Both the position numbers and the translations under genes were made by a program. 64,000 bases of DNA from Dyadobacter sp. GTDB taxonomy: Bacteria > Bacteroidota > Bacteroidia > Cytophagales > Spirosomataceae. Where the stretch lies: contig NZ_JAGIAS010000005.1 in NCBI RefSeq assembly GCF_017744695.1, positions 62,001 through 126,000 on the forward strand. The letters are read 5' to 3'. The notes beneath the pieces are model-generated. The model saw nothing but the letters and a program-made list of their open reading frames with translations. It had not been told where the DNA came from and ran no database searches. Within the stretch, counting starts at the first letter, position 1; the number at the start of each line of letters is the position of its first letter. Below, in pieces: positions 16,856 through 25,688 of the stretch.

Positions 16856-18205
16856 ATGGCCTTTCAGCTTTTACAGAAACTAAGGAACAAACATTTTCTT
16901 TCGCTGGCCGGAAACGGCATTATGTCGGTGCTCGGGATGCTCAACATGATTATCCTGTACCGCGCCTTGCCGGTGGCAAGCATCGGGATGTGGGTGTTCT
17001 TTTTGTCGATATTACTCCTGGTCGACACCTTCCGGTCGGGTTTCCTTACCACGGCTTTCATCAAATTCTACGCCGGCGCCGTCGAGGCGCGCAAGCGCGA
17101 GGTAGTAGGTTCGGCCTGGTTTATCGGCGGGGCTATCACGGGCATTCTGGCGCTGATCAATATTCCGGCATTCCTGTTTTCGGACTGGTTTAAAAATCCT
17201 TCGGTGGTACTTTTCGTCGAATGGTTCGGCATTATCTATATTGCTTCGCTTCCGTATTTCATCGCGTCATGCGTGGTACAGGCCGAGCAGCGGTTCGACC
17301 AGCTACTTTGTATCCGCTTTCTGAGCCAGGGGTTTTTCATCCTTTTTGTAATGGTGATGGCATTCACCAAAACGGCCAATTTGCAAAACATCATCTACGC
17401 GTATTTAGGCGGCGCAGCACTCACAAGCGTTTTCACCATCTTGATGGGCTGGGCCAGGCTCGCCAATTTCAAGGACCGTAGCAGCGAATGCATTAAGGAG
17501 ATCTTCCATTTTGGTAAATTTTCAGTAGGTACCACATTGAGCTCCAATCTTTTCGGGACATCTAATACGATGATCATTAACTTCATGCTCGGGCCGGCTG
17601 CCCTGGCGGTATTCAACCTCGGGCAGCGGCTGATGGAGATCATAGAAATCCCACTCCGAAGCTTCGCCGCTACCGGTATGCCCGAGCTTTCCGCTGCCTA
17701 CAATGAGGGCAACCGCCCGAAGGTGATCGAAACCATGAAGCGTTACGCAGGCCTGATTACCATGGCATTGCTTCCTGCGTGCATTGGTGCGGTAATCCTC
17801 GCCGATGTCGCGATTCACATCATAGGAGGGGAGAAATACATTAACTCCGAGGCCGCCAACATCATGCGCCTGTATATGACATTCGCGCTGCTGTACCCGC
17901 TCGACCGCTTTTTCGCATTGACACTCGATGTTATTCATCAGCCCAAAATCAATTTCATCAAGGTCCTGATCATGCTTGCAGGCAGCGTCATGGCATCCGT
18001 AACGGGCATTTACCTGACAGGGAGCATTTATGGCGTGGCGATTGCCGGTGTGGTGCCGACACTCATCGGGGTAGGCATCGGGTACTGGGGGCTTAACCGT
18101 TTTCAGCCGTTCGGCATTCTTAGCGTATTTACCACGGGTTATGCCGAGGCAGTCAACCTGGTCAGGGTCTGGTGGGGGAAACTGGCGATTCACAAGGCGC
18201 AATGA
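16856..18205 (+). CDS. Wzx-like lipopolysaccharide/oligosaccharide flippase
   Basis: 449 residues from the ATG at 16856; the frame runs open upstream to 16526, but that part is antisense to the GT2 gene and not membrane-like. About 12-14 hydrophobic helices cover the length (for example SVLGMLNMIILYRALPVASIG and TVIG-type repeats), the pattern of the MOP/Wzx family. It should move lipid-linked repeat units across the inner membrane. It sits between GT genes and completes a Wzx/Wzy-style set with the polymerase at 8050-9537. A Pst-type flippase and a MATE transporter are alternatives, but the context favours Wzx. Confidence 0.88.
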   Translation: MAFQLLQKLRNKHFLSLAGNGIMSVLGMLNMIILYRALPVASIGMWVFFLSILLLVDTFRSGFLTTAFIKFYAGAVEARKREVVGSAWFIGGAITGILALINIPAFLFSDWFKNPSVVLFVEWFGIIYIASLPYFIASCVVQAEQRFDQLLCIRFLSQGFFILFVMVMAFTKTANLQNIIYAYLGGAALTSVFTILMGWARLANFKDRSSECIKEIFHFGKFSVGTTLSSNLFGTSNTMIINFMLGPAALAVFNLGQRLMEIIEIPLRSFAATGMPELSAAYNEGNRPKVIETMKRYAGLITMALLPACIGAVILADVAIHIIGGEKYINSEAANIMRLYMTFALLYPLDRFFALTLDVIHQPKINFIKVLIMLAGSVMASVTGIYLTGSIYGVAIAGVVPTLIGVGIGYWGLNRFQPFGILSVFTTGYAEAVNLVRVWWGKLAIHKAQ

Positions 18206-18262
18206 TACATCAGGCCGAACAGGCACTGAGTCTGGCAGGCGCACTATTCTCTTTGGTGGATA

Positions 18263-18289
18263 TGTCGTAAAAATTTCTAAATTACGACA
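18263..18289 (+). repeat. inverted repeat TGTCGTAA-N11-TTACGACA
   Basis: A perfect 8-base inverted repeat with an 11-base A/T-rich centre lies 54 bases before the GT4 start at 18343 and is followed by a second small stem, CCCGG-tt-CCGGG (18293-18304). It could be an operator or a stem between two genes of one transcript. Confidence 0.45.
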
Positions 18290-18342
18290 GTGCCCGGTTC
18301 CGGGCGGACGCTCTGACGGAAATCCACCAATACGCCTTGCCA

Positions 18343-19554
18343 ATGAAACTGAAAGGACATCAGATCATCATCTTTGGCCTAGCCCGATTTGACGCACACT
18401 TTGAATCCGTTGATTACACGACAGCCAGGCTGCTCGCACGGGAGAACAAGGTGTATTATATCGAGAACCCATTTATGCTGAGGGACTTTCTCAGGCTGCG
18501 CAAAACGCCGGAATACCAGTTACGTAAGGAGCATTTTTCGCTCACCGGATGCTCGCTCATCGAAACGGATATTCCCAATCTGAAAGTGATCATTCCGCCG
18601 ATATTGTTGTCGGTAAATTTCCTTCCGGAGAACGGCTTATTTCGTGCGGCCTTGAAATTCAACGAGTACCTGATCCGTACCAAGCTGAAAAGCATTCTCA
18701 AAGCCTGCAAGATCAGGGATTATATTTTTATCAATTCTTTCAACTTTCATTATCCCACGCTCACCGAAGGCCTTACACCGAAACTGAAAGTGTATCATTG
18801 TCTGGATCCGATGGAGCTGCCGTTTAACCGCCACGGGGTGGTTTCGGAGGGTATTCTGGTAAAACAGAGCGACGTCGTAATTTGCAGTAGCAGACAGTTG
18901 TATGAAGCAAAGAAAAAGCAGAATCCGTCCAGCTACTTTGTGGCCAATGCAGCCGATCTGGGCCACAGCAGCAAGGCATTGAGCCCGGACTTGCCCGTCC
19001 ACCCGGCCATTGCCGTATTGAAAAAGCCGGTAATCGGTTATCTGGGCGTTATCGAACGGCGGATGGATTATGATTTACTGCAAAAAGTCATTCTGGCGAA
19101 CCCCGACAAGAGCTTCGCATTTGCAGGCCCTGTTTCCAGGGAATTTGTACCGGACTGGTTTTTCGCTGCCGAAAACGTCCATTTCCCCGGCCCGATCGAT
19201 TACGAAGATATGCCCGCCGTGATCAAAGGCTTCGATGTGGCGCTGATGCCGTTCAAGAAGGATGAATTGAGCGGCAGGATTTTTCCATTGAAACTGTTTG
19301 AATATATGGGTGCCGGCAAGCCTGTGGTGGCCATCGATTTTAACCCGGACCTGAAAGAGTTTACCAAAGGCGCTGTTACATTCTGTGAAAATGCAGAGCG
19401 CTTTTCGCAGGCTATTAATACCGCATTGCAGACCGACAATGCCGAACAACGCAAATGGCGTGTGACGATCGCCGCCGAGAATACGTGGGAAAACCGCATA
19501 GACGCCATTGCGGACATTATTCATTACCATCTGGATGAGGTGATTCAGCCCTGA
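18343..19554 (+). CDS. glycosyltransferase, GT4/GT1 type
   Basis: 403 residues from the ATG at 18343, preferred over the in-frame TTG two codons earlier. GT-B fold: an N-terminal half with a YIENPF segment, then GYLGVIERRMDYDLL, FAFAGPVSREFVPDW, VHFPGPIDYEDMPAVIKGF and KLFEYMGAGKPVVAID in the C-terminal nucleotide-sugar domain. Similar plan to 10444-11616. It is 137 bases downstream of the flippase on the same strand and convergent with the acyltransferase gene. Cytoplasmic; sugar unknown. Confidence 0.9.
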   Translation: MKLKGHQIIIFGLARFDAHFESVDYTTARLLARENKVYYIENPFMLRDFLRLRKTPEYQLRKEHFSLTGCSLIETDIPNLKVIIPPILLSVNFLPENGLFRAALKFNEYLIRTKLKSILKACKIRDYIFINSFNFHYPTLTEGLTPKLKVYHCLDPMELPFNRHGVVSEGILVKQSDVVICSSRQLYEAKKKQNPSSYFVANAADLGHSSKALSPDLPVHPAIAVLKKPVIGYLGVIERRMDYDLLQKVILANPDKSFAFAGPVSREFVPDWFFAAENVHFPGPIDYEDMPAVIKGFDVALMPFKKDELSGRIFPLKLFEYMGAGKPVVAIDFNPDLKEFTKGAVTFCENAERFSQAINTALQTDNAEQRKWRVTIAAENTWENRIDAIADIIHYHLDEVIQP

Positions 19555-19559
19555 GTGTT

Positions 19560-19625
19560 GACCGCCGACCATCGACCGCCGATTGTATTAAAGCAGAGTC
19601 CACAAATGGTCCGTTGTCGGCGGTC
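19560..19625. repeat. inverted repeat with ACCGCCGA units between convergent genes
   Basis: GACCGCCGAC (19560-19569) is repeated inverted as GTCGGCGGTC (19616-19625), with a further direct ACCGCCGA copy at 19575-19582. It lies between the stops of two convergent genes (19554 and 19645). It may act as a two-way transcription stop or be a dispersed intergenic repeat; there is no long T-run. Confidence 0.45.
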
Positions 19626-19644
19626 GGCTGACAAGGGCCGCAAC

Positions 19645-20760
19645 CTACTTCCGCGCCACTTCTCCTTCCCGCACCTTTTTAGGCGACTTGTATTGAAAGC
19701 GCATTTCAATATGCTTGTACGTCCATGCCGAGACGAAATAGATCAGTATGAAGTTGAAAATGAACAGGTAGGAATACGCTTCGGGCGAAAATTTCAGTAT
19801 GCGGATAAACAATACGTTGAACAGGCTGATCAGCAGTGCGTGCGTCATGTAAATGGAGTAGGAGTACTGGCCAAGCTTGTGCAGCACCTTTACGCTTTTC
19901 AGCGCCTTTGAAATAATACCTTTCTCGTATGCGAAAGTGTAAATGCAAATGAAAAACAGTATTTCAAAAACAGCGCCCCAGGGTTTCATGACCGCTCCGT
20001 TGTAAATGCTGAGGCCGATCAGGGCAAGTGACAGCACTTCCATCACCGAAAATAACACAGGCGACCATTCACGTACGCGGACGTGCGAGCTGCTGAAAAG
20101 GTTGAAACAAAGTACCCCGGTAAAAAAGCCGAGAATACCTCTCAAAAAGCCATAATCGAAGCTGTAATTGATCTGAAAGCTATTGGACACCGACCAGAGC
20201 GTGGTAAGCGATACGACGATCATCAGGCCGTACCAGGCGTTGCGGCTGCGAAACTGGTTGCTCCGGTGAATGTAGACAACCAGACTGCCAAAAACCAGGT
20301 AAGCCATCATTTCCGCGCTGATCGACCAGCTGGGGATATTCCAGCTGACGTCCTTCACGCCCGGCACCGGGGTGGAGTTCACCAGAAAAAGCGAAGTGAA
20401 AAAAGTGTAGATATTGTTGGCCGGGTTTACCAGGTTGTTGACCTTGATGTACGGGTTAAGCATGTTTTTGGCCACCTCCATACCGACAAATGCCAGCAGC
20501 ATCACGAAATGCAACGGGTAAATGCGGTAAATGCGCTTTTTGAGAAACAGCCTGAACTGCGCCCAATCGGCCAGCGACTGGTAACTGTACGCGATCACAA
20601 ATCCGCTGAGCACGAAGAAAAAATCCACGAACATATCCGAATTCTCAACGAAGCGGTTGTTCAGAATAGGCGTATTGGCAAATGGCCCGAGGTGGAACAG
20701 GAACACAAGTGAAGCAAACAGGCCCCGAAAAATGTCCAGAACTTCGAAGCGGTGTTTCAT
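19645..20760 (-). CDS. acyltransferase 3 family membrane protein (OafA-like)
   Basis: 371 residues with about ten membrane helices. The N-terminal LDIFRGLFASLVFLFHLG and FVDFFFVLSGFVIAYSY carry the family's R-x10-H and F-F-V-L-S-G-F signatures, and RIYPLHFVML is also typical. Such enzymes acylate surface polysaccharides at the inner membrane. Its ATG overlaps the stop of the HATPase regulator by 4 bases, so it is the last gene of the partner-switching operon. Probable substrate: EPS (inference). Confidence 0.9.
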   Translation of the reverse strand: MKHRFEVLDIFRGLFASLVFLFHLGPFANTPILNNRFVENSDMFVDFFFVLSGFVIAYSYQSLADWAQFRLFLKKRIYRIYPLHFVMLLAFVGMEVAKNMLNPYIKVNNLVNPANNIYTFFTSLFLVNSTPVPGVKDVSWNIPSWSISAEMMAYLVFGSLVVYIHRSNQFRSRNAWYGLMIVVSLTTLWSVSNSFQINYSFDYGFLRGILGFFTGVLCFNLFSSSHVRVREWSPVLFSVMEVLSLALIGLSIYNGAVMKPWGAVFEILFFICIYTFAYEKGIISKALKSVKVLHKLGQYSYSIYMTHALLISLFNVLFIRILKFSPEAYSYLFIFNFILIYFVSAWTYKHIEMRFQYKSPKKVREGEVARK

Positions 20761-21332
20761 GAGAGTGGCTGGGAGAAATAGAATGTACTGATAAACCGGT
20801 TGAGGCCCGTTTCGGGCTCGTGTTCATAGGCGAATTCGTCGGAAGCCTTGGTCATGATGAGCAGCCCGAAATGCTCGCTGGTATCCGAAAGCAATGCGGG
20901 CATTTCCATTTCGGCCAGCTGTTCGATGAAGAATATCGCACGGCCCGATTCGTCGGTGCGCACGCAAAGCGAATCCATGCCATTATGGTAAATAGGGAAA
21001 TCCAACGGCCGCACCATTTCTTCGAGCGGCCACATGATTTTTTTCTTATCCTGACCGGTAAGCACAAGCGGCTTGCCGTAGTCTTCCTTTTCGAGGATCA
21101 CCGCATCCATGGTCAGCCCGATTTTGAGCACCGATTCCCGCTCTCCTGAATGCTTCACCGCATTGGTAAGCAGCTCCATGATGACCCATTTGATTTTGGC
21201 CATGAGGTCTTCGTGGAGTGGGGAAGTGCCCGTTCTCTGCCGGATATGGTCGAGGCACAGGTTCAGCGTGCCCGGAATACCCTCCCGGTTGCTTTTGAAA
21301 ACTATCGTGATCTGATCCGAATCCTCCCTCAT
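20757..21332 (-). CDS. RsbW-like HATPase regulator (anti-sigma/serine kinase family)
   Basis: 191 residues. WVIMELLTNAVKHSGE is a clear N-box of the GHKL ATPase fold. EDYGKPL stands where DxGxG is expected and HFGLLIMTK where the glycine lid is expected, with a long insertion between them, so the ATP site is atypical. The family binds STAS proteins and phosphorylates them on Ser. The gene lies 3 bases after the STAS gene and overlaps the acyltransferase start. No cognate sigma factor is nearby. Kinase activity is uncertain. Confidence 0.82.
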   Translation of the reverse strand: MREDSDQITIVFKSNREGIPGTLNLCLDHIRQRTGTSPLHEDLMAKIKWVIMELLTNAVKHSGERESVLKIGLTMDAVILEKEDYGKPLVLTGQDKKKIMWPLEEMVRPLDFPIYHNGMDSLCVRTDESGRAIFFIEQLAEMEMPALLSDTSEHFGLLIMTKASDEFAYEHEPETGLNRFISTFYFSQPLS

Positions 21333-21335
21333 AAA

Positions 21336-21674
21336 CTAGCTAAGTGTTCCCAGCGCCTCTTCATAATCGTTAAATATCCTGAACACCTTGTCCATCCGGA
21401 TCAGCGTGAGCAGGTTCTTAACATCCGGTTTCAGAGAGACCAGGTAAATATCGACGTTGCGCGGCATGGCGTATTTCAATGCCACCACCAGGCTGCCCAG
21501 AAACGAGCTGTCGATGTAATTCACGTTTTCAAAACTGACGATCACCAGCCGGACGCCGTTGCCGATAATCGTGATCATTTCTTCTTTGAATGCTTCCGCA
21601 TTCGAAAGACTGGCCTCTTCCGGTAAAATCGTGGCCTGTACCACGCGGTTTAATTCCTCAACTTTCAGTATCAT
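21336..21674 (-). CDS. STAS-domain anti-anti-sigma-type protein
   Basis: 112 residues forming one STAS domain. NYIDSSFLGSLVVAL matches the conserved phosphorylation loop, with S56 as the likely phospho-site. It sits between the REC-PP2C phosphatase and the HATPase genes with 7- and 3-base gaps. In partner switching the HATPase kinase phosphorylates such a protein and the phosphatase resets it; the unphosphorylated form binds a target. Confidence 0.92.
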   Translation of the reverse strand: MILKVEELNRVVQATILPEEASLSNAEAFKEEMITIIGNGVRLVIVSFENVNYIDSSFLGSLVVALKYAMPRNVDIYLVSLKPDVKNLLTLIRMDKVFRIFNDYEEALGTLS

Positions 21675-21681
21675 ACAAAGG

Positions 21682-22839
21682 CTATTGTTTTTCTATAAAA
21701 ATGATGCTCGCATCATCCATTTGGTTACTGTCGTCTATCAGGTCGAGCACATGCTTTGTGATCAGCCCGAAACTATCGGGCTTGCCGAGGTATGGGGTTA
21801 TTTTTTCCACAAAGAACGGGTAGTCGCTTTTCTTCGAGCCGTTGGACGGGATGTCGATCATCCCATCGGTGAAAATAGCCAGCTGGTCGCCCGGCTTCAT
21901 GGTAACGACCTGCTTGTCATAAAGGCCGTCTTCCAGCAAACCCAGCAGCAGCCCGGTGGATTGGATGGTCGAAGCCCTGCCCGTTTCGGAAGAGTAGCTT
22001 ACGAGCGGAAGGTCGCCTGCGCCCGTGTAATGCACCTCGCCCGTGTGGGTGTCGAGCAGGAGCAGGGAAAGGCTTGAAAGGATGTTTTGCAAGCTTTCGT
22101 CGAGGTAGATCAGCTTGTTGATCTTTTGGACGATGGTCACCAGCTCAAAATCCTGGTCGAGCACGCAAAAGCGGATGGCGGCGCGGATGTAGCTCAGAAA
22201 GCCGAAAGTGAAGAACCAGGCTTTCCATTTCTTACCCATAATATCACCCAGAAATGCGAAGCAGAAACGGCTGTCGGCTTGCACGAAATCGATGAAATCA
22301 CCGCCGGGATAGCCGCGGTAGCCCTTGTGCCAGTAAAAAATACGGTAACCGCTCACCGCCGGAGCATGCGTCGGGATGGATTTGACATTGAGCGTTTCGG
22401 CGGCTACCTTCAATTCCCTTACCGATCTTAAGTGTTCGTTCTCAAGGGTTTTGATGATGTTGTTGAGCTTGGTGATGATCACCGGGATCGGCGTTTCCTT
22501 GTTAATGAAATCTAACGCCGACATATTCAGTCCTTCGAGTACCAGGTTGTTGTCGGTAAATGAAGTCAGGAAAACGAACGGGATATCGCTGATATTCGGG
22601 TTGAGTAATACGGCCTGCCGGAAATCGAAACCGTTCATTTCGGGCATGTCGTAGTCGGAAAGGATCAGGTCGGGTGTTTCCACCAGCAGCATATTCAATG
22701 CCTCGGTCGCCGATTCGCACAGCACACAATTGTATCCCGCTTTCAATAGGGCATGTTCGATCACCTTGCGGAAAAGCAGGTTGTCCTCTACGAGCAGGAT
22801 CTTTTTAACGGTGGTTTGCGGCTCGGGGAAGCTGATCAT
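21682..22839 (-). CDS. response-regulator PP2C/SpoIIE-type serine phosphatase
   Basis: 385 residues. Residues 12-130 are a receiver domain with phospho-acceptor D62 (DLILSDYDMPEMNG) and K114. Residues about 185-385 are a SpoIIE-type PP2C domain with metal-binding acidic residues in YPGGDFIDF, FLGDIMGK, GDQLAIFTDGMID and MDDASIIFIE. The fusion would let phosphorelay input control dephosphorylation of the STAS protein encoded next. The ATG overlaps the upstream stop (22836-22839). Confidence 0.93.
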   Translation of the reverse strand: MISFPEPQTTVKKILLVEDNLLFRKVIEHALLKAGYNCVLCESATEALNMLLVETPDLILSDYDMPEMNGFDFRQAVLLNPNISDIPFVFLTSFTDNNLVLEGLNMSALDFINKETPIPVIITKLNNIIKTLENEHLRSVRELKVAAETLNVKSIPTHAPAVSGYRIFYWHKGYRGYPGGDFIDFVQADSRFCFAFLGDIMGKKWKAWFFTFGFLSYIRAAIRFCVLDQDFELVTIVQKINKLIYLDESLQNILSSLSLLLLDTHTGEVHYTGAGDLPLVSYSSETGRASTIQSTGLLLGLLEDGLYDKQVVTMKPGDQLAIFTDGMIDIPSNGSKKSDYPFFVEKITPYLGKPDSFGLITKHVLDLIDDSNQMDDASIIFIEKQ

Positions 22840-23375
22840 TTTTTGTTGAAGTTTAATACGAACAAAAGCACTCCACCAAAAATAATCAGTAGCGACACAA
22901 GGTCCATGATTGTGACCCCGTCGTTGATATTGAAATAATATACTGTAAAAAGCTCGAAACTAGGCGGCGCGGGCATGATGATCATCGCAAATCCGACAAC
23001 GATGAGCAGGATCGCGAGGATGAACAGGACGCCTTTCTGAACCATCCCGCTCTGCTTGGGTGCATTGATCCGGCTATCGAACTGGTTTTCGGCCAGCAGC
23101 TTTTCAAGGCCTTCGAGGAGCTCCTCACGCGAGAGATTGTTGTCCTGGTCGAGTTCCCTGAACGGCGCCAGTTTTTTCTGGGTAGCCGCCGAGCGATGGA
23201 AGGCATCTGCGATCTGTTTCTGATATTGTTTTGAAAGATGCCCCTCTACATCGGTTTGCTCAATCGCTTCGATCAGCTCTGCGACTTTCTTGTCCAGCCG
23301 CGCGATATCCTGTCCCTGGGGACCGGATGGATTCGCGCCGGATTCTTGGTCGTTAAGCTTACGGTCGGGTTGCAC
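22836..23375 (-). CDS. membrane protein of the partner-switching operon, function unknown
   Basis: 179 residues. Residues 1-105 are charged and helical, probably cytoplasmic with coiled-coil tendency. Two membrane helices follow at about 113-132 and 156-176. No family is recognised. It is the first gene of the operon and overlaps the phosphatase start by 4 bases, which suggests a membrane anchor or sensor for the cassette (inference). A D-x-D-x-N stretch near residue 75 does not fit an EF-hand loop. Confidence 0.75.
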   Translation of the reverse strand: MQPDRKLNDQESGANPSGPQGQDIARLDKKVAELIEAIEQTDVEGHLSKQYQKQIADAFHRSAATQKKLAPFRELDQDNNLSREELLEGLEKLLAENQFDSRINAPKQSGMVQKGVLFILAILLIVVGFAMIIMPAPPSFELFTVYYFNINDGVTIMDLVSLLIIFGGVLLFVLNFNKK

Positions 23376-23457
23376 GCTGGGATGTTTTGTTCGTAAGAAA
23401 GGCTGTCAGGAACGCATTCAGGACGATTTTTGTAAAAAACCGCGATCATTCCCGGAT

Positions 23458-23491
23458 TTTGGTTAAAGCTATGTTTTTATTGTTAAATTTG
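23458..23491 (+). promoter_or_regulatory. possible Bacteroidota-type promoter
   Basis: TTTG (23458-23461), a 22-base spacer and TAAATTTG (23484-23491) match the -33 TTTG / -7 TAnnTTTG pattern, though the spacer is slightly long. It would drive the GT2 gene at 23559 with a leader of about 60 bases. Confidence 0.45.
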
Positions 23492-23558
23492 AAATAGTTC
23501 TACAAATCAATACAAATATTCCTTCTTTTTCTGTAACCCAAGCGGCCCGGTTTTGCGC

Positions 23559-24476
23559 ATGAAAAAAGTGTCCATCGTAACAGTGAATTTCAATCAGCCG
23601 AAGGTTACCGAAGACTTATTGAAATCGCTGGCGGAGGTCAATAGCTATCCCGATCTGGAAATCATCGTCGTCGACAACGGTAGCAAAGCAAACCCCGTGC
23701 CTGAATGGCAGGAGCGTTACCCGGAAATCGTATTCGTCCGTTCGGACGTTAATACCGGGTTTGCGGGAGGGAATAACATCGGCCTGGCGCATGCCACGGG
23801 CGATTATCTTTTCCTGATCAATAATGATACCGAGGTCACCGCAGACCTGATCGGCAAACTGGTCGCTACCATGGAGGCCAACCCGAAAATCGGGATGATT
23901 TCGCCCAAGATCCATTATTTCGACCAGCCCGGAATGCTGCAATACACCGGTTACACGCCTATGAACTACTATACCTGCCGTAATGCATGCATCGGTCAGT
24001 TCGAGCAGGACCGGGGGCAATACGATTTTCTCTCCGGTCCGACCGGCTATGCACACGGGGCCGCAATGATGATCAGCCGCGAAGCCTGGCAGAAAGTGGG
24101 AGGAATGGCCGAGAACTATTTCCTTTATTACGAGGAGCTCGATTGGTGCGAACGCATCAAAAGGGCTGGTTACGAAGTCCATGTGAATCTGGATGCATTG
24201 ATTTACCACAAGGAATCGGTGTCGGTGGGCAAGCGGACTGCCTTGAAGGAGTTTTTTATGAACCGCAACCGCATTCTGTTCATCCGGAGAAATGCGCCTG
24301 GTTTCAAATTCTTCGTGTTCTGCTGCTATTTTATGCTGGCGGTGGTTCCAAGGAATGTCATTCAGTACATCAAAAACAAAGAATATAGTTTCATTCCCGT
24401 TTTTTGGAGCGCCATTACCTGGCATTTTAAAAACGACCCCGATAGCGAAAACCTTGGCTTCCCGTTGACCCGCTGA
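23559..24476 (+). CDS. glycosyltransferase, family 2 (rhamnosyltransferase-like)
   Basis: 305 residues from the ATG at 23559; a TTG two codons earlier is less likely. VSIVTVNFNQPKVTEDLL, LEIIVVDNGS, NTGFAGGNNIGLAHATGDY and FLINNDTEV are classic for the GT2 group that includes rhamnosyltransferases. FLYYEELDWCERIKRAGY is the conserved acceptor/catalytic-base region. A hydrophobic stretch near 250-268 may associate with the membrane. It is 3 bases before the next GT2 gene, so the two are co-transcribed. Confidence 0.92.
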   Translation: MKKVSIVTVNFNQPKVTEDLLKSLAEVNSYPDLEIIVVDNGSKANPVPEWQERYPEIVFVRSDVNTGFAGGNNIGLAHATGDYLFLINNDTEVTADLIGKLVATMEANPKIGMISPKIHYFDQPGMLQYTGYTPMNYYTCRNACIGQFEQDRGQYDFLSGPTGYAHGAAMMISREAWQKVGGMAENYFLYYEELDWCERIKRAGYEVHVNLDALIYHKESVSVGKRTALKEFFMNRNRILFIRRNAPGFKFFVFCCYFMLAVVPRNVIQYIKNKEYSFIPVFWSAITWHFKNDPDSENLGFPLTR

Positions 24477-24479
24477 TTT

Positions 24480-25652
24480 ATGGAGATACTTTTCTGGCTC
24501 AGTCTGTTTATTGTTTTCTACACATTCCTAGGTTATGGGATTGTGCTGTACATTTTAGTACTTATCCGAAGGGCACTCAAAGGGCGGCGGCTGGCGCCCG
24601 GGCTGGATCAGGAATTCCCGACGCTGACGCTGGTGATCGCAGCCTATAACGAGGAGAGTATCATCGAGGAAAAGATCGCGAACACGCTGCAACTTTCGTA
24701 CCCCGCAGGTAAGCTGAGCCTGATTTTTGTGACTGACGGATCCTCCGATCGCACACCCGATTTGGTGGCCAATTACCCGCAGATCAAACTCATGCACACG
24801 CCTGAACGGCGTGGTAAAATCCTGGCCATGCACCGCGCGATGGATGAAGTAAGCACGGAAGTGGTCGTTTTTACCGACGCCAATACATTTCTGAACAAAG
24901 ACGCATTGCTGCTCATTGCCAGGCACTATGCCGATGCCAGAGTCGGGGCGGTTTCTGGCGAAAAGCGGGTAATGCAGGACGCATTGTCGGATGCGACGGC
25001 GGGCGAGGGTTTTTACTGGAAGTATGAGTCGACGCTCAAAAAGTGGGATTCCGAGTTGTACTCGGTGGTGGGGGCGGCGGGGGAGCTGTTTAGCGTCCGG
25101 CGATCACTGTACCGCTCGGTGGAGCCCGACACGATCCTGGATGATTTTATGATTTCCATGCAAATAGCCGAACAGGGTTATCGGATTGTGTACGAACCGG
25201 ATGCATACGCTTCCGAGCTATCGTCGGAGAATATCAAGGAAGAGCTGAAAAGGAAAGTTCGCATTGCCGCGGGCGGGATCCAGTCGATCCTGCGGTTACA
25301 GAAATTGTTGAACCCGTTTCATGACCCGCTGTTATCCTTCCAATATATCAGCCACCGTGTGCTCCGCTGGACGGTGACGCCGTTTCTGATGATTCTTGCC
25401 TTGGTACTCAATATTTTAATTGTAATCAGGTCCGGCGGCATGATTTACCAGCTTCTGCTGGCGGGACAAGTCGGGTTTTACGGACTGGCGCTGGCGGGCT
25501 GGGTGCTCGAAACGAGAAAGATCAAAGTGAAGGCGCTTTTTGTGCCCTATTACTTTTGCATGATGAATTACGCCGTGCTGGCCGGTATCCGACGATACTT
25601 CAAAGGTTCGCAGAGTGCGGCCTGGGAGAAATCCAAAAGAAAAAGCGCATAG
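24480..25652 (+). CDS. membrane glycosyltransferase, family 2
   Basis: 390 residues. N-terminal membrane helix (about 2-25), GT-A core with LTLVIAAYNEESIIEEKI, LIFVTDGSSDRT and VVFTDANTF, then EPDAYASELSSENIKEELKRK, and three C-terminal membrane helices. The usual Q-x-x-R-W is replaced by RKVRIAAGGIQS, as in many non-processive members. Last gene of the plus-strand EPS block. Its final codons form part of a stem that may stop the convergent HPt gene. Confidence 0.9.
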   Translation: MEILFWLSLFIVFYTFLGYGIVLYILVLIRRALKGRRLAPGLDQEFPTLTLVIAAYNEESIIEEKIANTLQLSYPAGKLSLIFVTDGSSDRTPDLVANYPQIKLMHTPERRGKILAMHRAMDEVSTEVVVFTDANTFLNKDALLLIARHYADARVGAVSGEKRVMQDALSDATAGEGFYWKYESTLKKWDSELYSVVGAAGELFSVRRSLYRSVEPDTILDDFMISMQIAEQGYRIVYEPDAYASELSSENIKEELKRKVRIAAGGIQSILRLQKLLNPFHDPLLSFQYISHRVLRWTVTPFLMILALVLNILIVIRSGGMIYQLLLAGQVGFYGLALAGWVLETRKIKVKALFVPYYFCMMNYAVLAGIRRYFKGSQSAAWEKSKRKSA

Positions 25653-25668
25653 CCTTAGGCCATGCGCT
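25644..25668 (-). terminator. probable terminator of the HPt gene, overlapping the end of the GT2 gene
   Basis: AGCGCATAGCC (25644-25654) pairs with GGCCATGCGCT (25658-25668) with one mismatch and a 3-base loop. On the minus strand the stem is followed by TTTTTCTTTT, a good intrinsic terminator tail. The left arm includes the last codons and stop of the GT2 gene. Confidence 0.6.
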
Positions 25669-25688
25669 CGTTCATTCTTTAAAATAAT

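Noticed and set aside
23100..23160. Possible EF-hand in the partner-switch membrane protein
   Set aside because: The D-x-D-x-N stretch lacks the Gly at position 6 and Glu at position 12 and does not fit the loop.
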